From positions 2,702,693 to 2,766,692 of the forward strand of contig NZ_JABWTA010000001.1 of the NCBI RefSeq assembly GCF_013371495.1: a DNA stretch of 64,000 nucleotides. Reading direction: 5' to 3'. The notes beneath the pieces were generated by a model. It saw nothing but the letters and a program-made list of their open reading frames with translations. It had not been told where the DNA came from and ran no database searches. Within the stretch, counting starts at the first letter, position 1, and every line of letters begins with the position of its first letter. This stretch comes from Altererythrobacter lutimaris (GTDB lineage: Bacteria; Pseudomonadota; Alphaproteobacteria; Sphingomonadales; Sphingomonadaceae). The position numbers and the translations under genes are program-made. Of this stretch, positions 1 to 8,116 are shown in pieces.

Positions 1-533
1 AAATGTCCTACCGCTGGGTCTGGATCCAGCCACGCTTCGCCAGTCGTATCGCGAAGATCGGCGAATGGACCGATGAACGAGGCTACCAGTTCGCGATAGT
101 CGGTTGTGTTCTCGAACACGCCGACATTCCCTAGCTCTCTGGCAAGATGAAAGGAGACCTCTGCGATGGCGGTGTCAGCGGCGTGCTCGCCCCATGCCGC
201 ATACCACGCACCGCGCTTCTCATCGTTGAAGCGGTTTCCCGCAGGCCGGGTGTAGCAGAATGCCGCGTTGATCAAGCTCCAGCCATAACCGGATGCGTCG
301 GTCAGGAGTTCACGCCGGTCGACATCAGGCGGGAGAGGCAAGTCCTCATTTTGGCGCAGCGATGTCTTGCGTTCGATCTCTGCGAGAAAACCCAGATCAT
401 CGTCGTCATCGACAAGCGGCGCCATGGCAGGCTCATCGATATAGGCTGTGCTGATGAGCCTGATTGTATTCGACTCTGCAATGTCGGTTGCTTCGAGCCC
501 ATGTGGAAGCGGGGAGGGCTGCTTTTCAGCCAC
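1..533 (-). CDS. RES-domain toxin (partial, runs off the window)
   Basis: I translated this frame by hand. It opens with GTG nine bases after the antitoxin stop, in the same frame, and remains open to the window edge, so its C-terminus is missing. The visible 177 residues include the RES-family signature: an IRLI segment near residue 28, then NRFND, GAWYAA and TAIAEVSFH. RES toxins of the Xre-RES type II modules (ParT/MbcT-like) act on NAD+ or ADP-ribosylate a cytosolic target; which applies here cannot be told. The gene order, antitoxin first and toxin immediately downstream, is standard for the family. The conserved C-terminal serine lies outside the window, so intactness is unproven. Confidence 0.8.
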   Translation of the reverse strand, partial: MAEKQPSPLPHGLEATDIAESNTIRLISTAYIDEPAMAPLVDDDDDLGFLAEIERKTSLRQNEDLPLPPDVDRRELLTDASGYGWSLINAAFCYTRPAGNRFNDEKRGAWYAAWGEHAADTAIAEVSFHLARELGNVGVFENTTDYRELVASFIGPFADLRDTTGEAWLDPDPAVGH

Positions 534-542
534 GGATCCGGA

Positions 543-953
543 TCAAAGCCCGCCGCGCAATGCATCAATATGCTGCCGGACAGAGGCCATCGCAGGAATG
601 CCTCCTGCAATCATCATATCGACTGGGCGCTGGCCATTATACGGCGCTCCGCGATTGGGGAGGGTCGGCCAGTTGTAGGTAAGTGGACCATTGAACAGCA
701 AGCGAAGACCCTTGAAAATGCCAATGATGAGGCTTGCCCTCGTCACCTTGTCGCGGTCCAGCTTGCCCTTGTAAGTGTCCGCCTTCATGCGGCTCCAAGT
801 GGCCATTGGCACGTCGAACAGAGCTGCTGCTTCTGCACTGGTCAAATCCCACGCTGCTGAAGCACGGACAACCGCTTTGACGATCTTCGACACTTCATCG
901 CGGTCAGCCACAGGCTGTATTTGCGGTTCAACAAGTTTGATTGCAGTAGCCAT
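543..953 (-). CDS. Xre/MbcA/ParS-family antitoxin
   Basis: Small cytosolic antitoxin of a RES toxin-antitoxin pair; it should bind and neutralise the RES protein encoded 9 bp downstream and repress the shared promoter. The N-terminal half holds a helix-turn-helix-like segment (SAEAAALFDVPMATWSRMK); the C-terminal half has the DUF2384-like toxin-binding part (LLFNGPLTYNWPTLPNRG, then GGIPAMASVRQHIDALRGG). A GAGG motif six bases ahead favours the second ATG (MATAIKL) over the ATG four codons upstream at 965. Two TCATATGA palindromes just upstream fit autoregulation. Family assignment is from motif recognition. Confidence 0.82.
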   Translation of the reverse strand: MATAIKLVEPQIQPVADRDEVSKIVKAVVRASAAWDLTSAEAAALFDVPMATWSRMKADTYKGKLDRDKVTRASLIIGIFKGLRLLFNGPLTYNWPTLPNRGAPYNGQRPVDMMIAGGIPAMASVRQHIDALRGGL

Positions 954-961
954 TGAAGCCC

Positions 962-991
962 TCATATGAGATATATTTGACTATCATATGA
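962..991. promoter_or_regulatory. Candidate operator of the toxin-antitoxin operon
   Basis: Two identical 8-bp perfect palindromes, TCATATGA, lie at 962-969 and 984-991, 22 bp apart (two helical turns), directly ahead of the antitoxin start in A/T-rich DNA. Duplicate palindromes on one helix face are typical of antitoxin autoregulation. The binding itself is inferred. Confidence 0.5.
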
Positions 992-1117
992 TGAGAAAAA
1001 AGTCAATTGGCAAGCCATTGATCGACATTTGTTGCCCGCGCCACTCAATCTACCTCTTCACCATTCGCGATCATTGCTCGCTTGCTCCATGGGCGAGCCG
1101 CGCCTAGGACTTTCGCA

Positions 1118-1990
1118 ATGACAGAAAAAGATTTGATGGATCGCCGGTTCTACCCGGCTGAACAAGAAGCCCGCTTTTCCGACGATTGCCCGGAATGCAC
1201 CCCGCAGACAGAGCATCCAGCCTATAAACTCGCATTCCGCGATACGGACTTCCTGCTGCGCGAAGAATTGCGCCCCATTCGCTTCCAGCTTGAGCTACTG
1301 AAGCCGGAAATGCTGCTTGATGAAGCGCGGGTCGGCTCGACGCTTGTCATGTATGGCTCGGCTCGCATTCCGTCGCCGGAAACTGCGCAGGCGAAGATCG
1401 ATGCGGCCAAGGATGGTAGCGAATACGAGCAGAAAGTCGCGCAGCGCTTGGCTGACAAAGCGAAATACTACCAGGAAGCGTACACGCTTGCGCGGATGGT
1501 GAGCGAGAAAGCTATCATCGAAGATGGCAAACGCCAGTTCGTCGTGTGCTCAGGCGGCGGCCCTTCGATCATGGAAGCGGCCAATCGCGGTGCAAGCGAC
1601 GCGGGTGCAGAGTCCATTGGTCTCAATATCGTCTTGCCGCATGAGCAAGCGCCCAACGCTTACGTGACGCCTTATCTCTCGCTCAATTTCCATTACTTTG
1701 CGCTGCGCAAGATGCATTTCCTGATTCGCGCGCGCGCGGTTGCAGTCTTCCCCGGCGGGTTCGGTACGTTTGACGAGCTGTTCGAGCTGTTGACGCTGAT
1801 CCAGACAGGTAAGATGCGTCCGCTTCCGATCCTGCTGTTTGGCAAGGACTTCTGGAACCGTGTGGTCGATTTTGACGCGATCGCTGAAGAAGGCACAATT
1901 GCGAAGAAGGATCTCGAGCTGTTCAAATGGTGCGAGACCGCTGACGAAGCCTGGGCGCACATTGCGGACTTCTACGATCTGGATCGTTAG
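1118..1990 (+). CDS. LOG-family protein (TIGR00730-type, Rossmann fold)
   Basis: 290-residue member of the family often misnamed lysine decarboxylase, which includes cytokinin riboside 5'-monophosphate phosphoribohydrolases. The central phosphate-binding part reads VVCSGGGPSIMEAANRG, and the diagnostic PGGFGTFDELFELLTLIQ motif follows. An N-terminal extension of about 75 residues precedes the fold, as in the longer proteobacterial forms. The start is placed at the ATG preceded by an AGGA motif rather than the TTG-type start 12 codons earlier. It stands alone, convergent with thiD across a large palindrome. Substrate not deducible. Confidence 0.85.
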   Translation: MTEKDLMDRRFYPAEQEARFSDDCPECTPQTEHPAYKLAFRDTDFLLREELRPIRFQLELLKPEMLLDEARVGSTLVMYGSARIPSPETAQAKIDAAKDGSEYEQKVAQRLADKAKYYQEAYTLARMVSEKAIIEDGKRQFVVCSGGGPSIMEAANRGASDAGAESIGLNIVLPHEQAPNAYVTPYLSLNFHYFALRKMHFLIRARAVAVFPGGFGTFDELFELLTLIQTGKMRPLPILLFGKDFWNRVVDFDAIAEEGTIAKKDLELFKWCETADEAWAHIADFYDLDR

Positions 1991-2009
1991 GAATTCACGC
2001 CTCTCCTAG

Positions 2010-2085
2010 CCGCCCGCGCCCTCCACCCTTCCACCCGGATGTTATCCCGGTAGGCTCCGGGTGGAAGGGTGGAGGGCGTGGGCGG
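2010..2085. repeat. Long palindromic repeat (copy 1)
   Basis: Two 30-base arms (2010-2039 and 2056-2085) pair with a single G-T wobble around a 16-base loop. It sits between the convergent LOG and thiD genes. The core CCTTCCACCCGGA and part of the loop recur at 38431-38511, so it is a dispersed element rather than a one-off terminator. No T-run follows on either strand, though the hairpin could still block transcription in both directions. Confidence 0.8.
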
Positions 2086-2114
2086 TTTAGGCCCTACAAA
2101 TAAGCTCGCTTATC

Positions 2115-2930
2115 CTAATTCAAACTCCGCACAGCGTGGTGACCGAGCGGGCCATTGCCTTCGCCAAAGCCGGGTGCCGCCTGGACCGCTTGAAATACGA
2201 ATTTGCGGGCGAGCCGGACGGAGTGCTCAAGGCTTTGTCCGTGACCGAACAGCGTCGCGATGGCAGCAGACAAGGTGCAGCCCGTACCATGCGTGTGCGG
2301 CGTGTCGATCCGCGCATGGTTGAAGCTGATCGCTTGACTGCCATCGGGGGCAAGCAGCACGTCTATCACGCGGGCATCGTCAGTGTGGCCCCCTTTTGCA
2401 AGCACATGGCAGCCATATTGCTTGGCGAGTTCTTGCGCAGCATTTGCCATCAGATCGAGCGATCGCAGCTCAGTCTCAGCCATCAGTTCAAGCTCTGGCA
2501 AATTGGGCGTGAGGATCGTTGCGCGGGTGAACAGAAGGTCTTCATTGGCAGCCATAGCATCGGGTGCGATCAGCGGTACGCCGGAAGTCGAGACCATCAC
2601 AGGGTCGAGAACGATGGGCACACTTTCATCGAGCGTTTCCAGCGCATTTGCGACCGCTTCGATAATTCCGCGATCATGCAGCATGCCGATCTTGATGGCA
2701 TCGACGCCGATATCCTCGATACACGAAGCGATCTGATCCGCGACGAAATCGGGGCTCATCGGTGCAATGCCTTGGACACCCACGCTGTTCTGTGCAGTCG
2801 CGGCTGTCAGCGCCGTCATTGCATAGCCACCCAGCATGGTAATGGTCTTGATGTCCGCCTGAATGCCAGCCCCGCCAGAACTGTCAGACCCGGCGATCGA
2901 AAGCACGCGGGGAGGAGGCTTAGACGCCAT
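2115..2930 (-). CDS. thiD: Hydroxymethylpyrimidine/phosphomethylpyrimidine kinase
   Basis: 271-residue ribokinase-fold enzyme that phosphorylates HMP and then HMP-phosphate to the diphosphate used for thiamine synthesis, in the cytosol. Family signatures: VLSIAGSDSSGGAGIQADIK at the N-terminus, LDPVMVSTSG in the middle, and DTPHTHGTGCTLSAAIA, which holds the anion hole and catalytic Asp. The start is the ATG with a GGAAG ribosome site; it overlaps the end of the upstream DUF1272 gene by 11 bp, indicating translational coupling in a glmM-DUF1272-thiD operon. Other thiamine genes are absent nearby. Confidence 0.95.
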   Translation of the reverse strand: MASKPPPRVLSIAGSDSSGGAGIQADIKTITMLGGYAMTALTAATAQNSVGVQGIAPMSPDFVADQIASCIEDIGVDAIKIGMLHDRGIIEAVANALETLDESVPIVLDPVMVSTSGVPLIAPDAMAANEDLLFTRATILTPNLPELELMAETELRSLDLMANAAQELAKQYGCHVLAKGGHTDDARVIDVLLAPDGSQAISFNHARIDTPHTHGTGCTLSAAIATLFGHGQSLEHSVRLARKFVFQAVQAAPGFGEGNGPLGHHAVRSLN

Positions 2931-3147
2931 TGAACTTCCGCTCGGTCGATGGCGGGAATTTCTCATGCAGCGCTTTGGCGCGGGTAGGGCGGTCCATCAG
3001 CTCGCCTCCGCAATTAGGGCAGACATCATCGGCTTTTTCGGCACAAGGCGCGCAGAAGGTACATTCAAAGCTGCAGATGAATGCGCCGGGCGCTTCCGCT
3101 GGCAGATCGGTCCCGCATTTCTCACAATCAGGGCGCATTTGCAGCAT
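2920..3147 (-). CDS. DUF1272 small zinc-ribbon-like protein
   Basis: 75-residue cysteine-rich protein with paired motifs: CEKC, then CSFECTFCAPC and CPNC, the pattern of the DUF1272 family. The cysteines look able to bind two metal ions; function is unknown. The start ATG shares one base with the glmM stop (TAATG), and AAGGAGG sits in the glmM 3' end. It lies between glmM and thiD and overlaps thiD, so the three are probably cotranscribed. Confidence 0.85.
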   Translation of the reverse strand: MLQMRPDCEKCGTDLPAEAPGAFICSFECTFCAPCAEKADDVCPNCGGELMDRPTRAKALHEKFPPSTERKFNGV

Positions 3148-4484
3148 TAGACTGCCTCCTTCACCGCGTCGCATATCCGCCCAACAACAGCTTCGACTTG
3201 AGCGCTGTCATCGCCTTCGGCCATGACGCGGATGACAGGCTCTGTGCCGGAGGGCCGGATAACCAAGCGCCCTTTGCCGGCAAGCTCCGCTTCTGCATCA
3301 GCAATAACTTGCTTCACTTGCGGGTTCTCGAGAGGCTTGCCGCCATCGAAGCGGACATTGCGCAAAAGCTGCGGGACCGGGTCGAACAGATGCAGCAACT
3401 CGCTGGCCGGCTTGCCTGTGCGAACAAGGCTCGCAAGCACGCCAAGCGCCGCGATAGTGCCGTCCCCGGTGGTGGCATGGTCAAGCAGGATCATATGGCC
3501 CGATTGCTCGCCGCCAACATTGAAGCCGCCTTCCTTCATCCGCTCCAGCACATAGCGATCGCCGACCTTGGTGCGCTCCAGCGTCAGATCAAGGCCTTGC
3601 AGATATCGCTCAAGCCCGAGATTGGACATGACTGTCGCGACAACCCCGCCGCCGGTGAGCGCGCCTTTCTGCGCCATGCGGGTCGCGATCAGTGCCATGA
3701 TCTGATCGCCATCAACCGGCTGGCCTTTCTCATCGACCACGATCAGTCGGTCTGCATCTCCATCGAGCGCGATACCGATATGCGCGCCTTCCTCGACAAC
3801 CTTTTGCTGGAGAGCTTCAATCGAAGTTGAACCCACGCTGTCATTGATATTCGTGCCGTTGGGGGCATCACCCATCGTGATGAGCTCTGCACCGAGTTCC
3901 CAGATCGCAGTCGGCGCGACTTTGTAGGCGGCTCCGTGTGCGCAATCGATGACGACCTTCAAATCATCGAAACGGATGTCCGCGCCAATCGATTGCTTGA
4001 TCGCATGGATGTAGCGTCCGGGCGCATCATCGATCCGGCGAGCGCGCCCAATGGCAGAAGGCTCAGCCAGCACAGGGTCTTCTGCCATGAGAGCTTCGAT
4101 CTGCGCTTCGTCATCGTCGGACAGTTTGAACCCGTCCGGACCGAACAGCTTGATGCCATTATCTTCGTAGGGATTGTGACTGGCAGAAATCATTACGCCA
4201 AGATCAGCGCGCATTTCACGTGTGAGCAGCGCAATTGCCGGGGTCGGCAACGGTCCTGTCATGATGACGTCCATGCCAACGCTGGTGAAGCCGGCCACCA
4301 ACGCGCTTTCCATCATGTAACCGGACAGCCGCGTATCCTTGCCGATGACCACGCGGTGCGGATGACCATCACGCACGAAGTGCCGGCCGGCAGCTTGCCC
4401 GACACGCATAGCAGTCGTCGCTGTCATGACGCCCGCATTGGTGCGTCCTCTGATGCCGTCAGTTCCGAAGAATTTGCGCGCCAT
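3147..4484 (-). CDS. glmM: Phosphoglucosamine mutase
   Basis: Converts glucosamine-6-phosphate to glucosamine-1-phosphate on the way to UDP-GlcNAc, for peptidoglycan and lipopolysaccharide. 445 residues, the usual length. It shows [10 protein letters not shown] at the N-terminus, the phosphoserine loop [11 protein letters not shown] with Ser102, the metal loop DGDADR, the sugar loop GEQSGH and the phosphate-binding [12 protein letters not shown] near the C-terminus. The ORF is open 47 codons further upstream, but the family start [10 protein letters not shown] is clearly the real one. First gene of a three-gene operon with DUF1272 and thiD. Confidence 0.97.
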   Translation of the reverse strand: MARKFFGTDGIRGRTNAGVMTATTAMRVGQAAGRHFVRDGHPHRVVIGKDTRLSGYMMESALVAGFTSVGMDVIMTGPLPTPAIALLTREMRADLGVMISASHNPYEDNGIKLFGPDGFKLSDDDEAQIEALMAEDPVLAEPSAIGRARRIDDAPGRYIHAIKQSIGADIRFDDLKVVIDCAHGAAYKVAPTAIWELGAELITMGDAPNGTNINDSVGSTSIEALQQKVVEEGAHIGIALDGDADRLIVVDEKGQPVDGDQIMALIATRMAQKGALTGGGVVATVMSNLGLERYLQGLDLTLERTKVGDRYVLERMKEGGFNVGGEQSGHMILLDHATTGDGTIAALGVLASLVRTGKPASELLHLFDPVPQLLRNVRFDGGKPLENPQVKQVIADAEAELAGKGRLVIRPSGTEPVIRVMAEGDDSAQVEAVVGRICDAVKEAV

Positions 4485-4669
4485 GGCTGTGTCCGCTCTC
4501 CTGTCCAAGAATTCAGGCTTTAGCCGTGGTTGGAGAGCAAAGGGAAGAGCGAGTCTGACGGCTGTCCAAATCGCGCTATGAAGTTTGCAACGAAAACGCG
4601 CTCCATGCGTTGAAGATCCAAGCACCCGTTCTTACAAAATACTCACATTCACAAAGATTTGGAGCGATC

Positions 4670-5281
4670 ATGGCTTTTGCACTTTCACCACTACCGTACC
4701 CTGACACAGCGCTTGCCCCGGCCGTTTCAGCCGAAACGCTTTCGTTTCACTATGGCAAGCACCATCAGGCCTATATCGACAAGATGAACGCTGCGATTGA
4801 AGGCACTGACCATGCCGATGCCGCGATGGAAGACATTGTTGCAGCGGCGCGCGGTTCGAACCAGGGGCTGTTCAACAATGCAGCACAAAGCTGGAATCAC
4901 GCGTTTTACTGGCACTCTATGGCAGCAGAAAGCACAGCGCCTTCAGCTGAACTCGCCGCCAAGATTGACGAAGCCTTCGGTTCAATCGACGAGCTCAAGC
5001 AGCAGTTGAAAGATCGCGGTGCAGGCCACTTCGCGAGCGGCTGGGTCTGGCTTGCAGAAAAGGACGGCAAGCTCTCCATTGAAGAGACGCATGATGGCGA
5101 CACGCTCGCAGACAGCGATTTCAATCCGCTCCTGACGATCGATGTGTGGGAGCATGCCTACTATCTCGATCACCAGAACAAGCGTCCGGCATATTTAGAT
5201 GCCGTCATCGAGCAGAAACTGAACTGGGCGTTTGCAAGCGAGAACCTGGCGCGCGGCACGACCTGGACTTACGCGTCCTAA
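4670..5281 (+). CDS. sodB: Superoxide dismutase (Fe type)
   Basis: 203-residue Fe/Mn-family superoxide dismutase disproportionating superoxide in the cytosol. Metal ligands are visible: His27 (SFHYGKHH), His77 (QSWNHAFYWHSM), Asp158 and His162 (DVWEHAYYLDHQNKRP). The AAQSWNHAFYW segment and the Gln preceding the ligand loop favour an iron enzyme, but metal choice is inferred. Start chosen at the ATG with GGAG five bases before it; there is no signal peptide. Single-gene unit between glmM (divergent) and the general stress response locus, ending at a strong terminator. Confidence 0.95.
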   Translation: MAFALSPLPYPDTALAPAVSAETLSFHYGKHHQAYIDKMNAAIEGTDHADAAMEDIVAAARGSNQGLFNNAAQSWNHAFYWHSMAAESTAPSAELAAKIDEAFGSIDELKQQLKDRGAGHFASGWVWLAEKDGKLSIEETHDGDTLADSDFNPLLTIDVWEHAYYLDHQNKRPAYLDAVIEQKLNWAFASENLARGTTWTYAS

Positions 5282-5303
5282 GAAGCGTTTGGGCCAAGAC
5301 AAG

Positions 5304-5341
5304 AAAGCCCGGCTGCATCACGCGATGCGGTCGGGCTTTTG
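5304..5341 (+). terminator. Rho-independent terminator after sodB
   Basis: The stem AGCCCGGCTGCATC pairs with GATGCGGTCGGGCT around a 4-base loop and is followed by a T-run. It ends the sodB transcript and separates it from convergent ecfG. Confidence 0.85.
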
Positions 5342-5370
5342 CTTATGTGGAGGTACGTTGAGCCTTAGGC

Positions 5371-5997
5371 TCAAGGCTTGGCGGCGAGGCCATTTCCTGC
5401 CGCTACATCGTCCAGTTCTTCAAGGATCGCGCGGTGAGCGGCGGCATCTTCTATAGAGCGTTGCGGAATAGCGCCTTCAGCAAGCATGGAATTGAGCGCT
5501 GCGCGTGCGCGCCCAACCCGGCTTTTGATTGTACCAACCGCACAGCCGCAAATGTTTGCTGCTTCTTCATACGAGAAGCCGCCTGCACCAACGAGCAGCA
5601 ACGCCTCGCGCCGTTCCGGCGGAAGTGTCAGCAGCGCGCGGTGCATGTCGGACAAGTGGATCGGCTCTTCCTGGCCGGCAGGAGCGGTGAGAATACGCTC
5701 AGCCACAGTCTCGTCATATTCGCCGCGGAAGCGGTTGCGCCGCATGTCAGTAAGATAGGCATTGCGCAAAATGACAAAGGTCCAGGCACGCATGGATGTA
5801 CCGGGCTCGAAACGTTCTTGCGCGGCCCATGCCTTCAGCAGGGTTTCCTGCACGAGGTCGTCTGCCATGTCTGGCCGTCCGCACAGTCCGCGCGCGAATG
5901 CACGCAGATGCGGCACGACTTCCGTCAATTCGCGCTTGAAGTCCGCTTTTTCAGAAGCTGTGCGCTTTGGCTTATCAGTGGTTTTTGCCTTCGCCAT
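5371..5997 (-). CDS. ecfG: General stress response ECF sigma factor (EcfG type)
   Basis: 208-residue ECF sigma factor that directs RNA polymerase to GGAAC-N16/17-CGTT promoters when freed from NepR. Region 2 (ARGLCGRPDMADDLVQETLL, then FEPGTSMRAWTFVILRN) and region 4 (LPPERREALLLVGAGGFSYE, then VGTIKSRVGRAR) are both intact. It has an N-terminal lysine-rich tail. The start shares one base with the nepR stop (TGATG), so the two are translationally coupled. Assignment to EcfG rests on sequence resemblance plus adjacency to nepR, phyR and a HWE kinase. Probably autoregulated from the promoter at 6292-6316. Confidence 0.93.
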   Translation of the reverse strand: MAKAKTTDKPKRTASEKADFKRELTEVVPHLRAFARGLCGRPDMADDLVQETLLKAWAAQERFEPGTSMRAWTFVILRNAYLTDMRRNRFRGEYDETVAERILTAPAGQEEPIHLSDMHRALLTLPPERREALLLVGAGGFSYEEAANICGCAVGTIKSRVGRARAALNSMLAEGAIPQRSIEDAAAHRAILEELDDVAAGNGLAAKP

Positions 5998-6203
5998 CAG
6001 CTTTTCTCGCCCGCATCGGACTCATCCAGCTTGGCGAGTAAATCCTTGAAACTGTCAGGCAAAGGCTCATCAACAACGGAATCGTACATTTTGCGCAGAC
6101 CATCGGCCCATTCGGGCTTAGGCGCATGATCTTCGCTCGCTGCGCCGGACTTGGCAGGCGGCTGCTCTGAATGCTTGTCGTGAGACTGTTTGCCTAATCC
6201 CAT
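5997..6203 (-). CDS. nepR: Anti-sigma factor NepR
   Basis: 68-residue anti-sigma factor that holds EcfG inactive until phosphorylated PhyR captures it. The diagnostic two-helix segment is LRKMYDSVVDEPLPDSFKDL followed by LAKLDE, with a disordered polar N-terminus of about 30 residues, as usual for the family. A GAGGAGG ribosome site lies seven bases before the ATG. First gene of the nepR-ecfG operon, about 90 bp downstream of an exact EcfG-type promoter, giving the classic feedback loop. Confidence 0.95.
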   Translation of the reverse strand: MGLGKQSHDKHSEQPPAKSGAASEDHAPKPEWADGLRKMYDSVVDEPLPDSFKDLLAKLDESDAGEKS

Positions 6204-6289
6204 CAGATTCCCTCCTCGCGAACTTGCGAGTTAGCGCCCTCCTGATCCCTAAAGGCGAGCAAGAGAGCCGCTTTTTGTGGATCGAACTA

Positions 6290-6316
6290 GGAACGAAAGG
6301 TCCAGTTTTTTGTTCC
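6290..6316. promoter_or_regulatory. Face-to-face EcfG-type promoters (nepR-ecfG and sensor kinase)
   Basis: On the minus strand GGAAC (6316-6312), a 16-bp spacer and CGTT (6295-6292) match the EcfG consensus exactly and point at nepR. On the plus strand GGAAC (6290-6294), a 16-bp spacer and TGTT (6311-6314) point at the kinase ATG at 6353. Each -10 element overlaps the other promoter's -35 element, so the two promoters occupy the same 27 bp. The motif is seen; promoter activity is inferred from the known regulon consensus. Confidence 0.8.
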
Positions 6317-6352
6317 CAGCCAACAGATAAGCAGCCATATCCAGACGTAAAG

Positions 6353-8107
6353 ATGGATCAGTCGACACCTTCCTCCAATGCAAGCACAGGCGGCTTCGAA
6401 GCACGCCAGAAGCAAGGTGTCTCTGCGTCGCCAGTGTCTTTGGAGAAGCTGGATCAGGCAGAGACCAAGCGTCGCCGTGGTCGTGCATGGCTCATGAAAT
6501 ATCCAAGAGCCGTCCCGATCGCGATCTTCCTCGCGATCCTTGCCATCACTGGGCTTAGCGTGTTCGCGATCGAGAAAGGCGAAAGCCAGCGTGAACGTGC
6601 TGCGCTTGATGATGCGGCGCAATCAGTTGCAGCGGCCATAGACAGGCGCGGACACACCAGCGCGTCCTATTTGCGGGCAGGGGCGGCTCTTGCTGCGTCG
6701 GTTGAGTATGTCGATCTGCCGCTGTTTCGCCGCTTCGTGTATGAGTTACGGCTCGATGCAGACACGCGCGGCGCGGAAGGCATTGGCTGGGCCGAAGCGC
6801 TTACGCCGCGTGAAGTGGCTTCGTATGAGGCGCGCATTGGCGATCAGATGAGCCGGACAATCGAGATCACGCCAGCGCCAGATCCCGGCGCCCAACTGTT
6901 GGTGCCCGTCACTTTTCTGGAGCCGGATACGGAACGCAATCGCCGCGCATTTGCCTACGACATGTATTCCGAACCGGCGCGACGTATGGCCATGGATGAA
7001 GCCGCGCGATCGGTTAGGCCTGTGGCGAGTGCTCCGATCGTACTCGTCCAGGAAGGCGGAAGCGATGAGCCAGGCTTCCTGATTTATATGCCTGTATTCG
7101 AAGACTACGGTAGCGGAAGACGCTTGAAGGGATTTGTCTTCAGTCCGTTCAATGCGCGCGATTTTCTTCTCAATGCAGTGGAAATGTCCGGCGCGCGGCA
7201 GATTAGCGTCAGTCTTTACGACCTGCGGATCGACCAAGACACATTGCTCGCGACGGTTGGTGATGCTGGCCCCTCATTCATGCTGGCTCGCGAAAATGTG
7301 GAGATTGCCAATCGACCTTTCGCATTGGAAATCCGTGCTGCGCATCGTGCCGCGCTTTCCCCTCTGTCGATGGCGACGCTGCTGTTCGGGCTGGCTGTTG
7401 CAAGCCTGCTCATGCTGCTGGCACGGCTCATCACGCAGCAAGCGATTGAAGATGAGAACGCGCTGGAGCGTTTCGCGCAGCAGGTTTCGATCCGGGATTC
7501 TCTCACACGTGAACTCAATCACAGAGTGAAGAATACGCTTGCCAATGTATTGTCGATCATCTCGCTGACACGCCGCCGGACGTCTGATCTTGATGAGTTT
7601 GCGAACGGCCTGGAAGGCCGCATTCGTGCGATCTCTGCGACGCATGCACTGCTGACGAATTCGGAATGGGGTACGACTCCGATCCGGGCGGTGATCGAAG
7701 TTGAAGTCGCGCCTTACTCAAAAGAGCACAGCGCTGCTGTGCGGATGTCCGGGCCTGATCTTGAGCTTGCCCCGAACGACGCATTGTCGCTTGGCCTTGC
7801 GATCCACGAGCTATCAACCAATGCTGCGAAATTTGGCGCGCTCAGCGATGACAGTGGCTCTGTGGAGGTCAGTTGGGAGCTGTCAGATGAAGGGCTCGCG
7901 ATTGTGCACTGGATTGAAAGCGGAGGGCCAACCGTCGCCTCACAACGCAAGCCCGGCTTCGGCACTGACTTGATCGAAAAGATTGTCGCGCATGAATTGC
8001 GCCACCCGGTCGATCTTGAATTCCATGAGGACGGCGTACGCTGCACTTTGCGCGTGCCGATCCGCGAGCGCGGCGATTTTCAACTGCGCGGCAATTTGGA
8101 AGTCTGA
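6353..8107 (+). CDS. CHASE-domain HWE-type sensor histidine kinase of the general stress response
   Basis: 584-residue inner-membrane kinase, the likely upstream partner of PhyR. Order: cytosolic N-terminus, membrane helix about 52-73, periplasmic CHASE-like sensor about 80-330 (EGIGWAEALTPREVASYEAR), a second helix about 338-360, then an HWE/HisKA_2 kinase. The phosphoacceptor is His390 in ELNHRVKNTLANVLSI; the ATP domain has HELSTNAAKFGALS and the W-x-E of VEVSWEL. The start is the ATG at MDQSTPSS; the frame is open 43 codons further upstream, but that part overlaps the promoter. The stimulus is unknown. It is divergent from nepR-ecfG and convergent with phyR, with 9 bp between. Confidence 0.9.
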   Translation: MDQSTPSSNASTGGFEARQKQGVSASPVSLEKLDQAETKRRRGRAWLMKYPRAVPIAIFLAILAITGLSVFAIEKGESQRERAALDDAAQSVAAAIDRRGHTSASYLRAGAALAASVEYVDLPLFRRFVYELRLDADTRGAEGIGWAEALTPREVASYEARIGDQMSRTIEITPAPDPGAQLLVPVTFLEPDTERNRRAFAYDMYSEPARRMAMDEAARSVRPVASAPIVLVQEGGSDEPGFLIYMPVFEDYGSGRRLKGFVFSPFNARDFLLNAVEMSGARQISVSLYDLRIDQDTLLATVGDAGPSFMLARENVEIANRPFALEIRAAHRAALSPLSMATLLFGLAVASLLMLLARLITQQAIEDENALERFAQQVSIRDSLTRELNHRVKNTLANVLSIISLTRRRTSDLDEFANGLEGRIRAISATHALLTNSEWGTTPIRAVIEVEVAPYSKEHSAAVRMSGPDLELAPNDALSLGLAIHELSTNAAKFGALSDDSGSVEVSWELSDEGLAIVHWIESGGPTVASQRKPGFGTDLIEKIVAHELRHPVDLEFHEDGVRCTLRVPIRERGDFQLRGNLEV

Positions 8108-8116
8108 TCCCTATGG

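Noticed and set aside
147..860. 237-codon plus-strand frame opposite the RES/Xre genes
   Set aside because: It is antisense to two recognisable genes and has no family motif; a shadow of high-GC coding sequence.
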